From Archangium gephyra (lineage in GTDB: Bacteria; Myxococcota; Myxococcia; Myxococcales; Myxococcaceae): a DNA stretch of 64,000 nucleotides. Below, one piece after another: positions 53,965 to 63,257 of the stretch. The position numbers were made by a program, and so were the translations under genes. The notes under the pieces are model-generated. The model worked only from the letters and a program-made list of their open reading frames with translations. It did no database searches and was not told the origin of the DNA. Each line of letters starts with the position of its first letter. Position 1 is the stretch's first letter. The DNA lies in the NCBI GenBank assembly GCA_003243425.1, contig QFQP01000027.1, positions 39,520 to 103,519 on the forward strand, in the 5' to 3' direction.

Positions 53965-55160
53965 GCAACTCGGGGGTGGAGGATTGGCTCCTCGAAGCTG
54001 CGGGCTCCGAACGCGTCTGGTTCGTGAAACGCCTGTCCGCAAACGACACGGGTGCGACCGGATCGCACCAAGTTGGAATGTACCTTCCGAAGCAGGCGGT
54101 TCGGGTTCTCTTTCCCGGATTGCTCGAAGAGAAGAGCGCAAATCCGAAGCGCGACTGCTTCGTGAAGTTCGGCTCGCATGCGAGCGAGGCCGACACCGCG
54201 GTGACCTTCTACAATCAAAGAACGCGCAACGAAGTGCACATGACGCGTTGGGGCGGAAAATCGTCGCCCATCCAAGACCCCGATCAGATGGGCGCGCTTC
54301 TTGTACTTTCGTTCCCGCAGCACGTCGGCGCGCCAAGAGAAGCGATGGCTTGGCTCGCACGCACGCCCGAAGAAGAGGACACATTAGAAGCCATCTGCGG
54401 AGACGTACTTCCCGGAGACGGGCGTCTCTATTTCCTCAGCGGTGAACACGTAGTCGCGCCCGGGAGGAGTTCGTGCTGGCTCAGCCCCGCGGAGATCAAA
54501 CCAGAGTGGAAGAAGGAGTTCCCCAGCACTGAGACGTTGATGCGGCTGGCAATCGAACGTCGTCCACAGGCTACGACCATGAAGGTCGACCGGCGACTGA
54601 TGGAACGGCGCGCGTGCGAGGAGCAGATCTTCTTCTCGGTGGAGGAGGCGTGCGTTCTTCCGTCGCTGAAGAACGGCTTCACAAGCATCGACGCGTTCAT
54701 CCGCAGCGCGTTGAGCGTCACCAATCGCCGGAAGTCCCGTGCCGGGAAATCACTCGAACTGCACGTGCGGCAAATCCTTCAAGAAGAACAGGTCAAGTTC
54801 ACGCACAACGCGATCACCGAAGGTCAGAAGCGACCAGACTTCATATTTCCCACCATCGACGACTACCTGAACCCACGGTTCCCAGCGGAGAAGCTGCGCA
54901 TGCTTGCCGTGAAGACAACGTGCAAGGACCGCTGGCGTCAGGTCATCAACGAGGCGAATCGGCTGGCGCAGCACAAGAAACACCTCCTGACGCTTCAGGA
55001 GGGCGTCTCAGTCACGCAGTTCAGCGAGATGCGCGACGAGAACATCCAACTTGTGGTCCCTGCGTCTCTGCTGAAGAAATTTCCGCCGAAGATTCGTCCG
55101 GAACTCATGGTGTTCGGTGACTTCATCCGTGAGGTCAGGTCACTTGTCAGGGGTGCGTGA
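53961..55160 (+). CDS. EcoRII-type restriction endonuclease
   Basis: A 399-residue type IIE-like endonuclease matching EcoRII in length and layout. N-terminal effector domain (about 1-180) with RTRNEVHMTRWGG (about 87-99), the region that binds the effector DNA copy in EcoRII. C-terminal catalytic domain from about 250: RKSRAGKSLELHVRQIL, RPDFIFP (D293), LAVKTTCKDRWRQV (K318, K322, R324), KHLLTLQEGVS. It should cut CCWGG or a close relative, protected by the upstream methylase. Its ATG overlaps the methylase stop. The GC content and codon use are lower than in the flanking host genes. Confidence 0.93.
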   Translation: MSNSGVEDWLLEAAGSERVWFVKRLSANDTGATGSHQVGMYLPKQAVRVLFPGLLEEKSANPKRDCFVKFGSHASEADTAVTFYNQRTRNEVHMTRWGGKSSPIQDPDQMGALLVLSFPQHVGAPREAMAWLARTPEEEDTLEAICGDVLPGDGRLYFLSGEHVVAPGRSSCWLSPAEIKPEWKKEFPSTETLMRLAIERRPQATTMKVDRRLMERRACEEQIFFSVEEACVLPSLKNGFTSIDAFIRSALSVTNRRKSRAGKSLELHVRQILQEEQVKFTHNAITEGQKRPDFIFPTIDDYLNPRFPAEKLRMLAVKTTCKDRWRQVINEANRLAQHKKHLLTLQEGVSVTQFSEMRDENIQLVVPASLLKKFPPKIRPELMVFGDFIREVRSLVRGA

Positions 55161-55174
55161 TACCTCCATGAACC

Positions 55175-55459
55175 ATGGGCAAATCGACCGAGACGACGTG
55201 TCCCGCTGCAATCCGTACACGCGCTGACGCTGTACAGCTTTGGAAGCACCTGCTCGCGCGTGGCATCTCGTTTCACTGGGAAGACGCGCCTGCTGAATGG
55301 GTCGATCATTCCGGCAAACGCGTGCTCTCGCGAACGGAAGCGATGACCATCGAACGGCTCTTCAATGAAGTCATCGGACTCCATGACGACCGCTGCTACA
55401 CCGACGCGATTCGTCTGCTGAAGCGCGCCACTGTGCACGGCCTCGAATCGATCCACTGA
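55175..55459 (+). CDS. Small hypothetical protein
   Basis: A 94-residue protein starting 14 bp after the endonuclease stop, with a poor ribosome-binding site. It reads MGKSTETTCPAAIRTRADAVQLWKHLLARGISFHWEDAPAEW and ends in two helices (TIERLFNEVIGLHDDRCYTDAIRLLKRA). No family recognised. Composition lies between island and host, so it may be the last island gene or a host gene at the boundary. Confidence 0.6.
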   Translation: MGKSTETTCPAAIRTRADAVQLWKHLLARGISFHWEDAPAEWVDHSGKRVLSRTEAMTIERLFNEVIGLHDDRCYTDAIRLLKRATVHGLESIH

Positions 55460-55519
55460 TTCGCCCGCGAGGTTTTCTGCCCCGCGCGCGCTCACCCACT
55501 CGGCGTTACACCCGCGCGC

Positions 55520-56287
55520 ATGAAAACCACCCTCCTCGCTGCACTCCTCGCGACGTCTGCTTCCGCGGCCGTCGTTCAGAAGAAGGTCGCCTACGAGCTC
55601 GACGGCGCGAAGTACGAGTCGGTCCTCGTCTTCGACGACGCCAGCAAAGACAAAAAGCCCGGCGTGCTCCTCGTGCCCAACTGGCTCGGCATCAACGAAG
55701 CCAACCTGAAGCAGGCCGAGCTCGTCGCTTCACGCGGCTACGTCGTCTTCGTCGCCGACGTCTTCGGCCTCACCGGCCGCCCCGCCGACATGGCCGCCGC
55801 CGGCAAGGTCTCGGGCGCGCTCAAGGAAAACCGCCCGCTGCTGCGCAAGCGCGTCACCAGGGCCTTCGACGTCTTCCGCGCGCAGAAGAACCTGCCCGTC
55901 GCCGACAAGCAGTACGCCGCCATCGGCTTCTGCTTCGGAGGCACCACCGCCCTCGAGCTCGCGCGCACCGGCGCTCCGCTCGCCGCGGTCGTCTCGTTCC
56001 ACGGTGGCCTCGGCTCGCCCACGCCCGCCGACGCGAAGAACATCAAGGGCAAGGTGCTCGCCCTTCACGGCGCCGACGACCCGTACGTGCCCGCCGAAGA
56101 GGTCGCCTCGTTCGAGAGCGAAATGCGCGCCGCGAAGGTCGACTGGCAGCTCGTCGCCTTCGGCAACACCGTGCACAGCTTCACCGACGTCGACGCGAAG
56201 CAGGCCGGCCAGGCCGACTACAACCCCACCTCGGCGAAGCGCGCGTACAGCCTGATGGACGCGCTGTTCGCCGAGGTCTTCCGCTGA
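55520..56287 (+). CDS. Exported dienelactone hydrolase family protein
   Basis: A 255-residue alpha/beta hydrolase. MKTTLLAALLATSASAAV is a signal peptide, so it acts outside the cytoplasm, unlike classic dienelactone hydrolases. The nucleophile is Cys in IGFCFGGTT, the acid Asp in HGADDPYVP and the base His in VHSFTD, the Cys-Asp-His triad of the family. Natural substrate unknown; such exported versions are common in proteobacteria. It marks the return to host-like base composition and converges on the lamin-tail lipoprotein gene. Confidence 0.88.
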   Translation: MKTTLLAALLATSASAAVVQKKVAYELDGAKYESVLVFDDASKDKKPGVLLVPNWLGINEANLKQAELVASRGYVVFVADVFGLTGRPADMAAAGKVSGALKENRPLLRKRVTRAFDVFRAQKNLPVADKQYAAIGFCFGGTTALELARTGAPLAAVVSFHGGLGSPTPADAKNIKGKVLALHGADDPYVPAEEVASFESEMRAAKVDWQLVAFGNTVHSFTDVDAKQAGQADYNPTSAKRAYSLMDALFAEVFR

Positions 56288-56294
56288 CGCCGAC

Positions 56295-59096
56295 TCACTC
56301 GAAGGCGACGCCGCGGAACACGAAGCCCGGCGCCGCCGTCACCACCAGCTGCGCCACCGGCACGTTCAGGTTGTCGTCGAGCCAGCGGTACACCGCCGTA
56401 CCCGTCGAGCAGAGCACCACCACGCCCGCCGCCGTCTGCTTCGCAGCGACCGAGGTGCACGCGCCGCTCGAGGCGCTGAAGGCCTGATTGGCCGTCCACG
56501 ACGTGCCGTTGAAGTTGAAGCTCTGCAGCGAGCCCGTGTCGGTCGCGAGGTACAGACGGTCGGGCCCCACCGGCGGCACCAGGTCGAGCAGCGTGAAGTC
56601 ATTGGCCGCGACCGTCGCGCCCACGCCGTTGAACGGGCTCGCCGTCGTCGCCGCCTGCGGCAACCCCGCGCCAATCGAATACACGCGCGTGCCGACCGGG
56701 TTCGCGCTCGCTGCGGTCGACGCGTAGAGCTGGCCCTGGAAGATCTTCACCGAGCGCACGTTGCTCACGCCGCTGAAAACTTCGGCCGTGGTGGGTGAAC
56801 CCGCGGCCGCGTAGCGCACGCCCCCGGGGGTGCCCGCGCCGCCGAACCAGAAGCCCGTGCCGTCGACGCTCGCCACCACGCGCACGTTGTTGGCGATGTA
56901 CCCGTCGGAGAACGCGGTGCTGGTGTCGATGCCGCCATCGTCGGCCACCCACGCGCCCACGCGCTGAATGCCGGCGTCGGCCACCACCGACCCGTAGCCC
57001 GGCGACACCGCGTAGCCACCGAGCGCCCAGCCGCCCTGCCCGCGCGTCAGCTGACCTTCCGACGTCGCAGAGCCCGACACTGCAAACGCACGGTTGGTGC
57101 CGTTCACCGCCGTCGGCAACGCGATGGAGCGCTGCACGGCGCCCGTGCTGACGAGGCGGTACTCGAGCGTCACCGGCGTCGACGCGTTGCTGAGGCCTCC
57201 GTCGGCGCTCTGGCCGGGGCCGACGTTCACCACCACGAACTGCAGTTCAACGCCCGCGTCGAGGGTGACGCCCGCGTCGACGGGAACTCCCGCGTCGGGG
57301 GTGACGAACAGCGCGTTCACCTCGCCCGGCGTGCGCGCGGTTTCGACGAACGGGCCCGAGCCGTCGGGAATGCGGCCGAAGCTGCGGTTGGCCGCGTGCG
57401 AGCTGGCGGGAACGTCGAGGCGCAGCAGCACGTCGTTGGCAGGCGAGAGCAGGAAGAGCGACTCACCGTTGCCCGACAGCCCGAAGCCGAAGTTGATGCA
57501 GGTGCCGGTGAACGTGCCGCAGGTGGCGCCTTCGTAGAAGAGCTGCCGCGCGCCCGACGCGACGACCGTGCCCGCCGGCAGCGTGACGGCGTCGGCGAGC
57601 TTGGGGCCGTTGGTGGCGCCGTCGAGGTCGGCGACCTTGAAGCCCGAGAGGTCGCGCGGCATCGCGTTGAGGTTGATCAACTCGAAGAAGTCACCGTTGC
57701 TCACCGCCACCTCGTTGAACGCGAGCCCTTCGATGCCCGCGTCGAAGCCCACACCCGCGTCCACCTCCACGCCCGCGTCGACCTGCACGCCGGCGTCGAC
57801 CTGCACGCCTGCGTCGACCGGCGCGCCCGCGTCTGGCGTGACGACCACTTCGAGCTCGTTGGCGCGACCCGGCGTGCGCAGCGTCTGCACGAAGCTGCCC
57901 GCGCCATCGGGAATGCGCCCGAAGCTGCGGTTGGCGGCGTGCGGCGAGCCGGGAATGTCGAGGCGCTGCTCGACCACGTCACCGGGCGCCAGGAGGAACA
58001 ACGACTCACCGTTGCCCGACAGGCCGTACGGAATGTTGAGGCAGCTCACGCCCGCGTCGCCGCAGCCGGTGCCTTCGGAGAAGAGCAGGAACGCGCCGGG
58101 CGCCAGGGTGGTGCCGGAAGGCACGGTGACCGCTTCGGCCAGCTTCGGCCCGCCCGTGGCGCTGTCGAGGTCGGCCAGCTTGTAGCCGGAGAGGTCGAAC
58201 GAAGCGGCGCTCACGTTGAGCAGCTCGAAGAAGTCCCCGTTGCTCACGGCCACTTCGTTGAAGACCACCGGGGCCGCGCCGCCGTCGGGAAGCGCGGTGC
58301 CGGCGTCGGTGGTGACCATGCCCGCATCGGTGGTGGTACCGGCGTCGACCGGCATGAACTCCGCGTTGGGAAGACCGGGCGTGCGCGAGGTGACGCGGAA
58401 GGAACCCGTGCCATCGGGCAAGCGGCCGTAGCTCGCGTTGGCCGGGTGCGCGTCAGGCGGCACATCGGCGCGCAGCTTCGTGGCGCCCGTCGCGTCGACG
58501 AGGAAGATGGAGTCACCGTTGCCGGCCGACAGCCCGAAGGTGACCGTGAAGCACGACGTCACCTGGGTGCTGCCGCACGACGTCGACGGCCCCGCAGTGG
58601 TGCCTTCGGTGAAGAGCAGAATCGCGCCGGGCGCCAGCGTGGTGCCCGCGGGCAGCGTGAGCGCGTCTTCCAGCTTCGGGCCGTTGATGGCGCCGTCGAG
58701 GTCGGCCACCTGGAAGCCGGAGAGGTCGGCCGTGGTGCTGCCGGTGTTGATGAGCTCGAAGAAGTCACCGTCGCTGGTGGCCACTTCGTTGAGCGCGACG
58801 ACGTAGTCGATGGTGCCGGTGCCGCCGCCGGTGTTGCCCGAGCCTCCACCGGTGCCGCCGCCGGTGCCGGTGTTGCTGCTGCAGATGCCCAGGCCGCACG
58901 TCTGCGAGCCCGCGCAGGCGATGCACACGCGACCACCGAGGCCGCACGCGTCGACCTCGGAGCCGGGGCGGCACTCGCCGTCAGCGTCACAGCACCCGGT
59001 GCTGCAGGTGGTGGCGTCACACGCGGGCTTCTCACAACCACTCAACGCAGCGAGCGCGAGGCCACCGGCGAGTCCGAAAATTCTCAAGCGCTTCAT
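56295..59096 (-). CDS. Lipoprotein with three lamin-tail domains
   Basis: A 933-residue surface lipoprotein. ATG at 59096 follows GGAAGGA and gives MKRLRIFGLAGGLALAALSGC (lipobox LSGC); two earlier ATGs are in frame. Next come a Cys-rich knot (CDATTCSTGCCDADGEC) and a Gly/Thr linker, then three lamin-tail (LTD) domains at about 100-250, 285-435 and 475-620, each with FNEVA...NGDFFEL(I/L)N, DLSG(F/Y)K-like and FLL motifs, separated by spacers such as TPDAGVPVDAGV. The last 290 residues look like a beta propeller (VRSVKIFQGQLYAS). Probably adhesive or structural at the cell surface. Confidence 0.85.
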   Translation of the reverse strand: MKRLRIFGLAGGLALAALSGCEKPACDATTCSTGCCDADGECRPGSEVDACGLGGRVCIACAGSQTCGLGICSSNTGTGGGTGGGSGNTGGGTGTIDYVVALNEVATSDGDFFELINTGSTTADLSGFQVADLDGAINGPKLEDALTLPAGTTLAPGAILLFTEGTTAGPSTSCGSTQVTSCFTVTFGLSAGNGDSIFLVDATGATKLRADVPPDAHPANASYGRLPDGTGSFRVTSRTPGLPNAEFMPVDAGTTTDAGMVTTDAGTALPDGGAAPVVFNEVAVSNGDFFELLNVSAASFDLSGYKLADLDSATGGPKLAEAVTVPSGTTLAPGAFLLFSEGTGCGDAGVSCLNIPYGLSGNGESLFLLAPGDVVEQRLDIPGSPHAANRSFGRIPDGAGSFVQTLRTPGRANELEVVVTPDAGAPVDAGVQVDAGVQVDAGVEVDAGVGFDAGIEGLAFNEVAVSNGDFFELINLNAMPRDLSGFKVADLDGATNGPKLADAVTLPAGTVVASGARQLFYEGATCGTFTGTCINFGFGLSGNGESLFLLSPANDVLLRLDVPASSHAANRSFGRIPDGSGPFVETARTPGEVNALFVTPDAGVPVDAGVTLDAGVELQFVVVNVGPGQSADGGLSNASTPVTLEYRLVSTGAVQRSIALPTAVNGTNRAFAVSGSATSEGQLTRGQGGWALGGYAVSPGYGSVVADAGIQRVGAWVADDGGIDTSTAFSDGYIANNVRVVASVDGTGFWFGGAGTPGGVRYAAAGSPTTAEVFSGVSNVRSVKIFQGQLYASTAASANPVGTRVYSIGAGLPQAATTASPFNGVGATVAANDFTLLDLVPPVGPDRLYLATDTGSLQSFNFNGTSWTANQAFSASSGACTSVAAKQTAAGVVVLCSTGTAVYRWLDDNLNVPVAQLVVTAAPGFVFRGVAFE

Positions 59097-59115
59097 GTTC
59101 ATTCCTTCCATCACT

Positions 59116-60153
59116 TCAGGGAGTCCACTGCGGCCAACGCAGCCGCATCACCACTCGAACTTCATGTGCGTCGACGCCGGGGAGCGCGGCGCGCGCGGCA
59201 CCGAGCGTCAGCGTGCGCACCCAGGCCACGAAACCTTCGATGAAGAAGACGCTGCCACCGACGCCGACGAGGCCTTCGAAGACCGCGTCTTCCGCCGTGA
59301 GCGAGCGCTGGAACCACTGCGCGCGCGCGACCAGCTGCAGGTGTTCGAACAACGTTCCACGCACGAAGCCCTGCGCGAGCACGCCTTCACGCGTGGGGTC
59401 GGCCAGCAGGCCCTTCGCCCAGAACGCGTTGACGCCGGCACCGAAGTGCTGCGCGCTGTACTGAACGCCACCTCCGGCGCGCGTGGTCGGCACTTCGGGG
59501 AGCCCCGAGGTACCGAACGACGCGACGCCCAGCACCTCGAGCGGAATGTCGAGCGCAGCGAGGGGACGAATGAGCGCGGTGACGTCGACGTTCTTGCCGG
59601 GGTTGAGCTCGCGCGAGGTGTAGCCCTCGCCGTTGGTGACGGCCGCGCCGACCCAGCCGTAGCTCGCGGGCAGGTGAACGCGAAGAATGCCTCCGAAGTC
59701 GGCCGGTGCCAGCAGGCGGTGCTGTTCGAGCCCATCGGGCGTCAGCTCGCGGAAGCGGAAGCCGCGCTCCATTTCGGGGATGAGCAGCGTGGGAATGAGG
59801 CCGAGGCGCGCTTCGAGGAATCGCCACTGGTAGCCACCCCACGCTTCGCGCAACCGCAGCACCACGCTGTCGCCCTGCACGCCGATGAGCGCTCCACCGT
59901 TGGTGGCGTAGGCACCTTCGGCCAGCACGCGACCGCTGGCGCCCAACCAGTTCGCGTCGATTCCCACTTGCACACGCGGAACAGAGAAGACCGGCAGCGC
60001 GGGCCCCGCAGTCGGCATGCGCGCGGCGAACTCACCGAAGGCGTCGATGCGCGGCGTGAAGGTCGGCAGCGGCAGTGACTCGGCGACACCTGCGTCTGCT
60101 GCGCCGGCGTCGGCCTGCGTGAGGAACAACGAGAGAACGAGTGCGGAGATCAT
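59116..60153 (-). CDS. Outer-membrane-like beta protein
   Basis: A 345-residue exported protein: MISALVLSLFLTQADAGAADAG is a signal peptide followed by a short DAG spacer. The rest is rich in alternating strands with aromatic ends (VQVGIDANWLGASGRVLAEGAYATNGG, VRLRW near the end), as in porin-like barrels. Start ATG at 60153 overlaps the stop of the DUF2252 gene by 4 nt; the open frame continues upstream inside that gene. It lies 19 bp before the lamin-tail gene start, so the three genes form one unit. No specific family recognised. Confidence 0.72.
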   Translation of the reverse strand: MISALVLSLFLTQADAGAADAGVAESLPLPTFTPRIDAFGEFAARMPTAGPALPVFSVPRVQVGIDANWLGASGRVLAEGAYATNGGALIGVQGDSVVLRLREAWGGYQWRFLEARLGLIPTLLIPEMERGFRFRELTPDGLEQHRLLAPADFGGILRVHLPASYGWVGAAVTNGEGYTSRELNPGKNVDVTALIRPLAALDIPLEVLGVASFGTSGLPEVPTTRAGGGVQYSAQHFGAGVNAFWAKGLLADPTREGVLAQGFVRGTLFEHLQLVARAQWFQRSLTAEDAVFEGLVGVGGSVFFIEGFVAWVRTLTLGAARAALPGVDAHEVRVVMRLRWPQWTP

Positions 60154-61538
60154 GGAGGACCGAAGACTTCGCGGGGAAAACCGGTGGGCAGCTCGCGCAC
60201 GTCGGGCTGCACGCCGAGCGTGGGGCCGAGCGTCTCGAGCGCGTGGAGGAAGCGTTGGTGGTCGGCGACGAGCTCTTCCGACTGTACGAGCGCGAAGTTG
60301 GCCTGCTCGAGCGCGAAGCTCTCGGGGTCGCGGAGCAGCTGGGCGCGCACGTCGTCGATGGCCTCGCGGCTGCTGCCGGTGAAGTGCACGCGCGCGAGAA
60401 TCGTTCCCAGCACGTGCGCGAGCTTCACGAGCTCGGCCTCCGAGGCGCGGGCGCCGGTGAAGCGTGAGGTGTTGATGCCCTTGTTCGCCTCCGATTCCGT
60501 GCGCACCTGCATGGGCAGGCCGCGCCACGCCGTCGCGTACCAACGCGGGTCGGCGTCAGGCCGGAACCACGCGCGGCGGAGCGCGGCTTCCACGCGGCTC
60601 GGGGCATCAGCGGCGACGGCATACGGGCGGAACCACGCGGCGGTCGGCGCCTCGGTGAGCTCCTTGAGCTCGACGATGAAGTCGTCGTCACGTGACTCGG
60701 TCGCGCCGTCGAGCAGCACGAGGAAACGCAGCCGCGGCCAACTGGCGACGCCGCTGCCGAACTGGCGGACCACGTCGAGAATCGCGCCGTGATCAGGGAG
60801 GCGGATCAGCAGTTCGGGGATCGACGCGAGCAGGTCTGGGTGCAGTGACTCGAGGGTCTCCGTGGGCTCGTTCTCGTTCGGCGGGCCGCGAATGAAACGG
60901 CGCTGACCGGCTTCGACGACGGTGAGGTCGCGCAGCTCGGCGCGCGCGGTGAGGTCGCGAAGGCCACGCTCGAAGGTGTCTTGCAGCACGCGTGAATCGC
61001 CGGGCCCGGTCACCGGCATCGGCGTGAGCGAGCCGTCGGACAGCCCGAGGAAGGTGGTGACGTACGATTCGGCAGCGGCGCGGGCCACGGCCTCGGGCGC
61101 GGCGGTCTGGCCCGTGGCGCGCGTGGCGACGGCGAGCCCGGTGACGAGCCGGCGCACGTCGAAGAGGTATGGAACGAGGCTGGCGCTGTCGAAGTCGTTG
61201 GGCTCGAAGGTGAACGTGCCGTCGCGGCCCAGCAGCAGCCCGAAGTTCTCGGGGTGCGGGTCTCCGAGACCGGCCACCGGGAACGAGGTGCCGCCGAAGC
61301 CGCTGCGCGAGGTGCGCCCGGCTTCCCAGTCGGCGACCGCCACCGGCAGATTGCCGCGGAAGAAGTCGAACGTGCTGCCCGCCATGCGCTGGTACTTGCC
61401 GGCCATCAGCTCGGGGCGCGTGCGCAGCAGCACTTCATCGGCGTCGACCAGCGCCTGCACCACGATGGCTTCACGGGGATCAGCCGGAGCCGCCGCACAG
61501 GCACTGAGCCAGAGTGAAAGGACCGCCACGAAGCGCAT
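60150..61538 (-). CDS. DUF2252 lipoprotein
   Basis: A 462-residue protein with signal MRFVAVLSLWLSACA (lipobox LSAC). KYQRMAGSTFDFFRGNLPV, GDPHPENFG and PNDFDSASLVPYLFDVRRLV are the conserved blocks of DUF2252, a kinase-fold-related family of unknown activity; the His/Asp residues resemble phosphotransferase loops, yet the protein appears to be exported, where ATP is scarce. First gene of a three-gene operon with the barrel-like and lamin-tail proteins. The rimK-like gene is divergent, 135 bp away. Confidence 0.85.
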   Translation of the reverse strand: MRFVAVLSLWLSACAAAPADPREAIVVQALVDADEVLLRTRPELMAGKYQRMAGSTFDFFRGNLPVAVADWEAGRTSRSGFGGTSFPVAGLGDPHPENFGLLLGRDGTFTFEPNDFDSASLVPYLFDVRRLVTGLAVATRATGQTAAPEAVARAAAESYVTTFLGLSDGSLTPMPVTGPGDSRVLQDTFERGLRDLTARAELRDLTVVEAGQRRFIRGPPNENEPTETLESLHPDLLASIPELLIRLPDHGAILDVVRQFGSGVASWPRLRFLVLLDGATESRDDDFIVELKELTEAPTAAWFRPYAVAADAPSRVEAALRRAWFRPDADPRWYATAWRGLPMQVRTESEANKGINTSRFTGARASEAELVKLAHVLGTILARVHFTGSSREAIDDVRAQLLRDPESFALEQANFALVQSEELVADHQRFLHALETLGPTLGVQPDVRELPTGFPREVFGPP

Positions 61539-61673
61539 GACGCGGCGGCGTGTACCCTTCGCCGTTTGTCATTCAGGTGACAGATGCCGTGCGTCGCACA
61601 GTGTTCACCTGCGTGTGACGCGTTCGTGACCCGGTGTTTCCGTACGGTGGACTGCTACGGTGCCGCCGCTCTC

Positions 61674-62561
61674 ATGGCTCGTCAGCGGTTGTGCATTCTG
61701 TCGCGGAAGAAGTCGCTCTACTCCACACAACGTCTGGTCGAGGCCGCGAAGCAGCAGGGCGCGCGCGCGCTGGTGATGGACACGCTGCGATGCGCGATGG
61801 TCGTCTCGCCCGGCGGCAACCAGCTGCTGTACCGCGGCGTGGAGGTGAAGGGCCTCGAGGCCGCGATTCCGCGCATCGGCGCCAGCATCACCACCTACGG
61901 CATGGCGGTGGTCACGCACCTCGAGACCATGGGGGTGCCGGTGGTGAACCCCGCGCAGTCGATCGCCAAGAGCCGCGACAAGTTGCGGTGCCTGCAGCTG
62001 CTCGCGTTCGAAGGCATCGACGTGCCGCGCACCATCATGGCCAACGAGCACGCGAACGTGAAACGGCTGCTCCACGGCGTGAACGGGCTGCCGTGCATCA
62101 TCAAGCTGCTGCGCGGAACGCAGGGCGTGGGCGTGATGCTCGCCGACACCCTGCAGGAGGCCGAGACCATCGTGCAGACGTTCTGGGGTCTGGGTCAGGA
62201 CGTGTGCATTCAGGAGTTCGTCAAGGAGTCACGCGGCCGCGACGTGCGCGTGCTGGTCGTCGGTGACGAGGTCATCGGCGCGATGCGGCGACAGGCGCGC
62301 GGCGGCGAGTTCCGCAGCAACATTCACCGCGGTGGCGAGGGCAAGTCGATCCGGCTGCCGCGCGAGTATCAGGAGGTCGCGGTGCGCGCCGCGCGGGCCG
62401 TGGGCTTGAGCGTGTGCGGCGTCGACATGCTCGAAGGCAAGGACGGGCCCAAGGTGATGGAGCTCAACTCGTCGCCCGGGTTCGAGGGCCTCGAGAAGGC
62501 GACGAAGAAGGACATCGCCGGGGCGATCGTGCGCCACGCGTTGTCGTTGTCTCGCAAGTGA
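61674..62561 (+). CDS. rimK: RimK-like ATP-grasp ligase
   Basis: A 295-residue ATP-grasp enzyme of the RimK family, which adds glutamate residues to protein or peptide C-termini. LCILSRKKSLYSTQRLVEAA is the N-terminal pre-ATP-grasp domain; RDKLRCLQLL, IKLLRGTQGVGVM (P-loop-like lid), QEFVKESRGRDVRVLVVGD and MELNSSPGFEGLE (Mg2+ site) follow. ATG at 61674 starts the usual RimK N-terminus; the open frame begins 90 bp earlier. Target may be ribosomal protein S6 or a cofactor. It is the last gene of normal GC before the low-GC right end. Confidence 0.9.
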   Translation: MARQRLCILSRKKSLYSTQRLVEAAKQQGARALVMDTLRCAMVVSPGGNQLLYRGVEVKGLEAAIPRIGASITTYGMAVVTHLETMGVPVVNPAQSIAKSRDKLRCLQLLAFEGIDVPRTIMANEHANVKRLLHGVNGLPCIIKLLRGTQGVGVMLADTLQEAETIVQTFWGLGQDVCIQEFVKESRGRDVRVLVVGDEVIGAMRRQARGGEFRSNIHRGGEGKSIRLPREYQEVAVRAARAVGLSVCGVDMLEGKDGPKVMELNSSPGFEGLEKATKKDIAGAIVRHALSLSRK

Positions 62562-62615
62562 AGCTAGACGTAGCGGGGCAAGTCCAACTTCGGTCGCAAA
62601 GCACAGCGCCAACTT

Positions 62616-63257
62616 CTACGTTCGTAAATAGCTCCGATTAAGTGCGGCATTCTCAAGGTCCGCAGCAAACATTGCCAACAACTCATCTATCTTGACGTAA
62701 ATTTCTGAGAACTCGGACAGCTCCACTTTTCGCCACTCTCCGTGAGCAATCCCGTTTCTCAACTCAAGAAGCCGTTCGATGATTGGCTTCTCCGCCACAG
62801 CAAACTCATCACGATACACGAGACCAATCGCAGACACGATGTCTTTGAAAACGGCGACGCTCAAATTCGACTTCGTATCGACGACATTCTTAAAGGAAAA
62901 GCGGGCTCTGGAACGCAACCCTGAGTGAATAAACTCAATCTGCTTTGCCAGCGCTTCCACCCCACCGCGCTGCAACGCACTCAGCAACTGAGACCTGAGG
63001 CCGAGCGCGACGAAATTGAATCTCAATTCAATATAGTCGTGTCGTCGTTCAATCAGATACGCAAGATACAGCTCGCTCGAGTGCTTTATGAAACCCTCCC
63101 AGTGCGCGTACAAAACAGCAATCGCTCCGCGCAAGGAAGACTGCTGCTGGGGACTACCAGCCTCCCGACGAATCCAACGATTATAGTTATTTAGCTCCTT
63201 TCGCCGCCAACCAAGTTCATTTCGAAGCGACCTCGAGAAGTCGTCAATTGTCGTCAC
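62616..63257 (-). CDS. MAE_28990/MAE_18760-type HEPN RNase-like protein
   Basis: A 213-residue helical protein. ELNNYNRWIRREAG, IAVLYAHWEGFIKHSSELYLAYL and the R-x4-H motif RNGIAH (R167-H172) mark a HEPN domain of the MAE_28990/MAE_18760 family, predicted RNases of defence and toxin systems. Start is GTG at 63257, overlapping the DUF262 stop (GTGA), so the two are translated together. The base composition is near 45% GC, far below the host, implying recent acquisition. The HEPN protein may be the toxic effector gated by its DUF262 partner. Confidence 0.85.
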   Translation of the reverse strand: MTTIDDFSRSLRNELGWRRKELNNYNRWIRREAGSPQQQSSLRGAIAVLYAHWEGFIKHSSELYLAYLIERRHDYIELRFNFVALGLRSQLLSALQRGGVEALAKQIEFIHSGLRSRARFSFKNVVDTKSNLSVAVFKDIVSAIGLVYRDEFAVAEKPIIERLLELRNGIAHGEWRKVELSEFSEIYVKIDELLAMFAADLENAALNRSYLRT

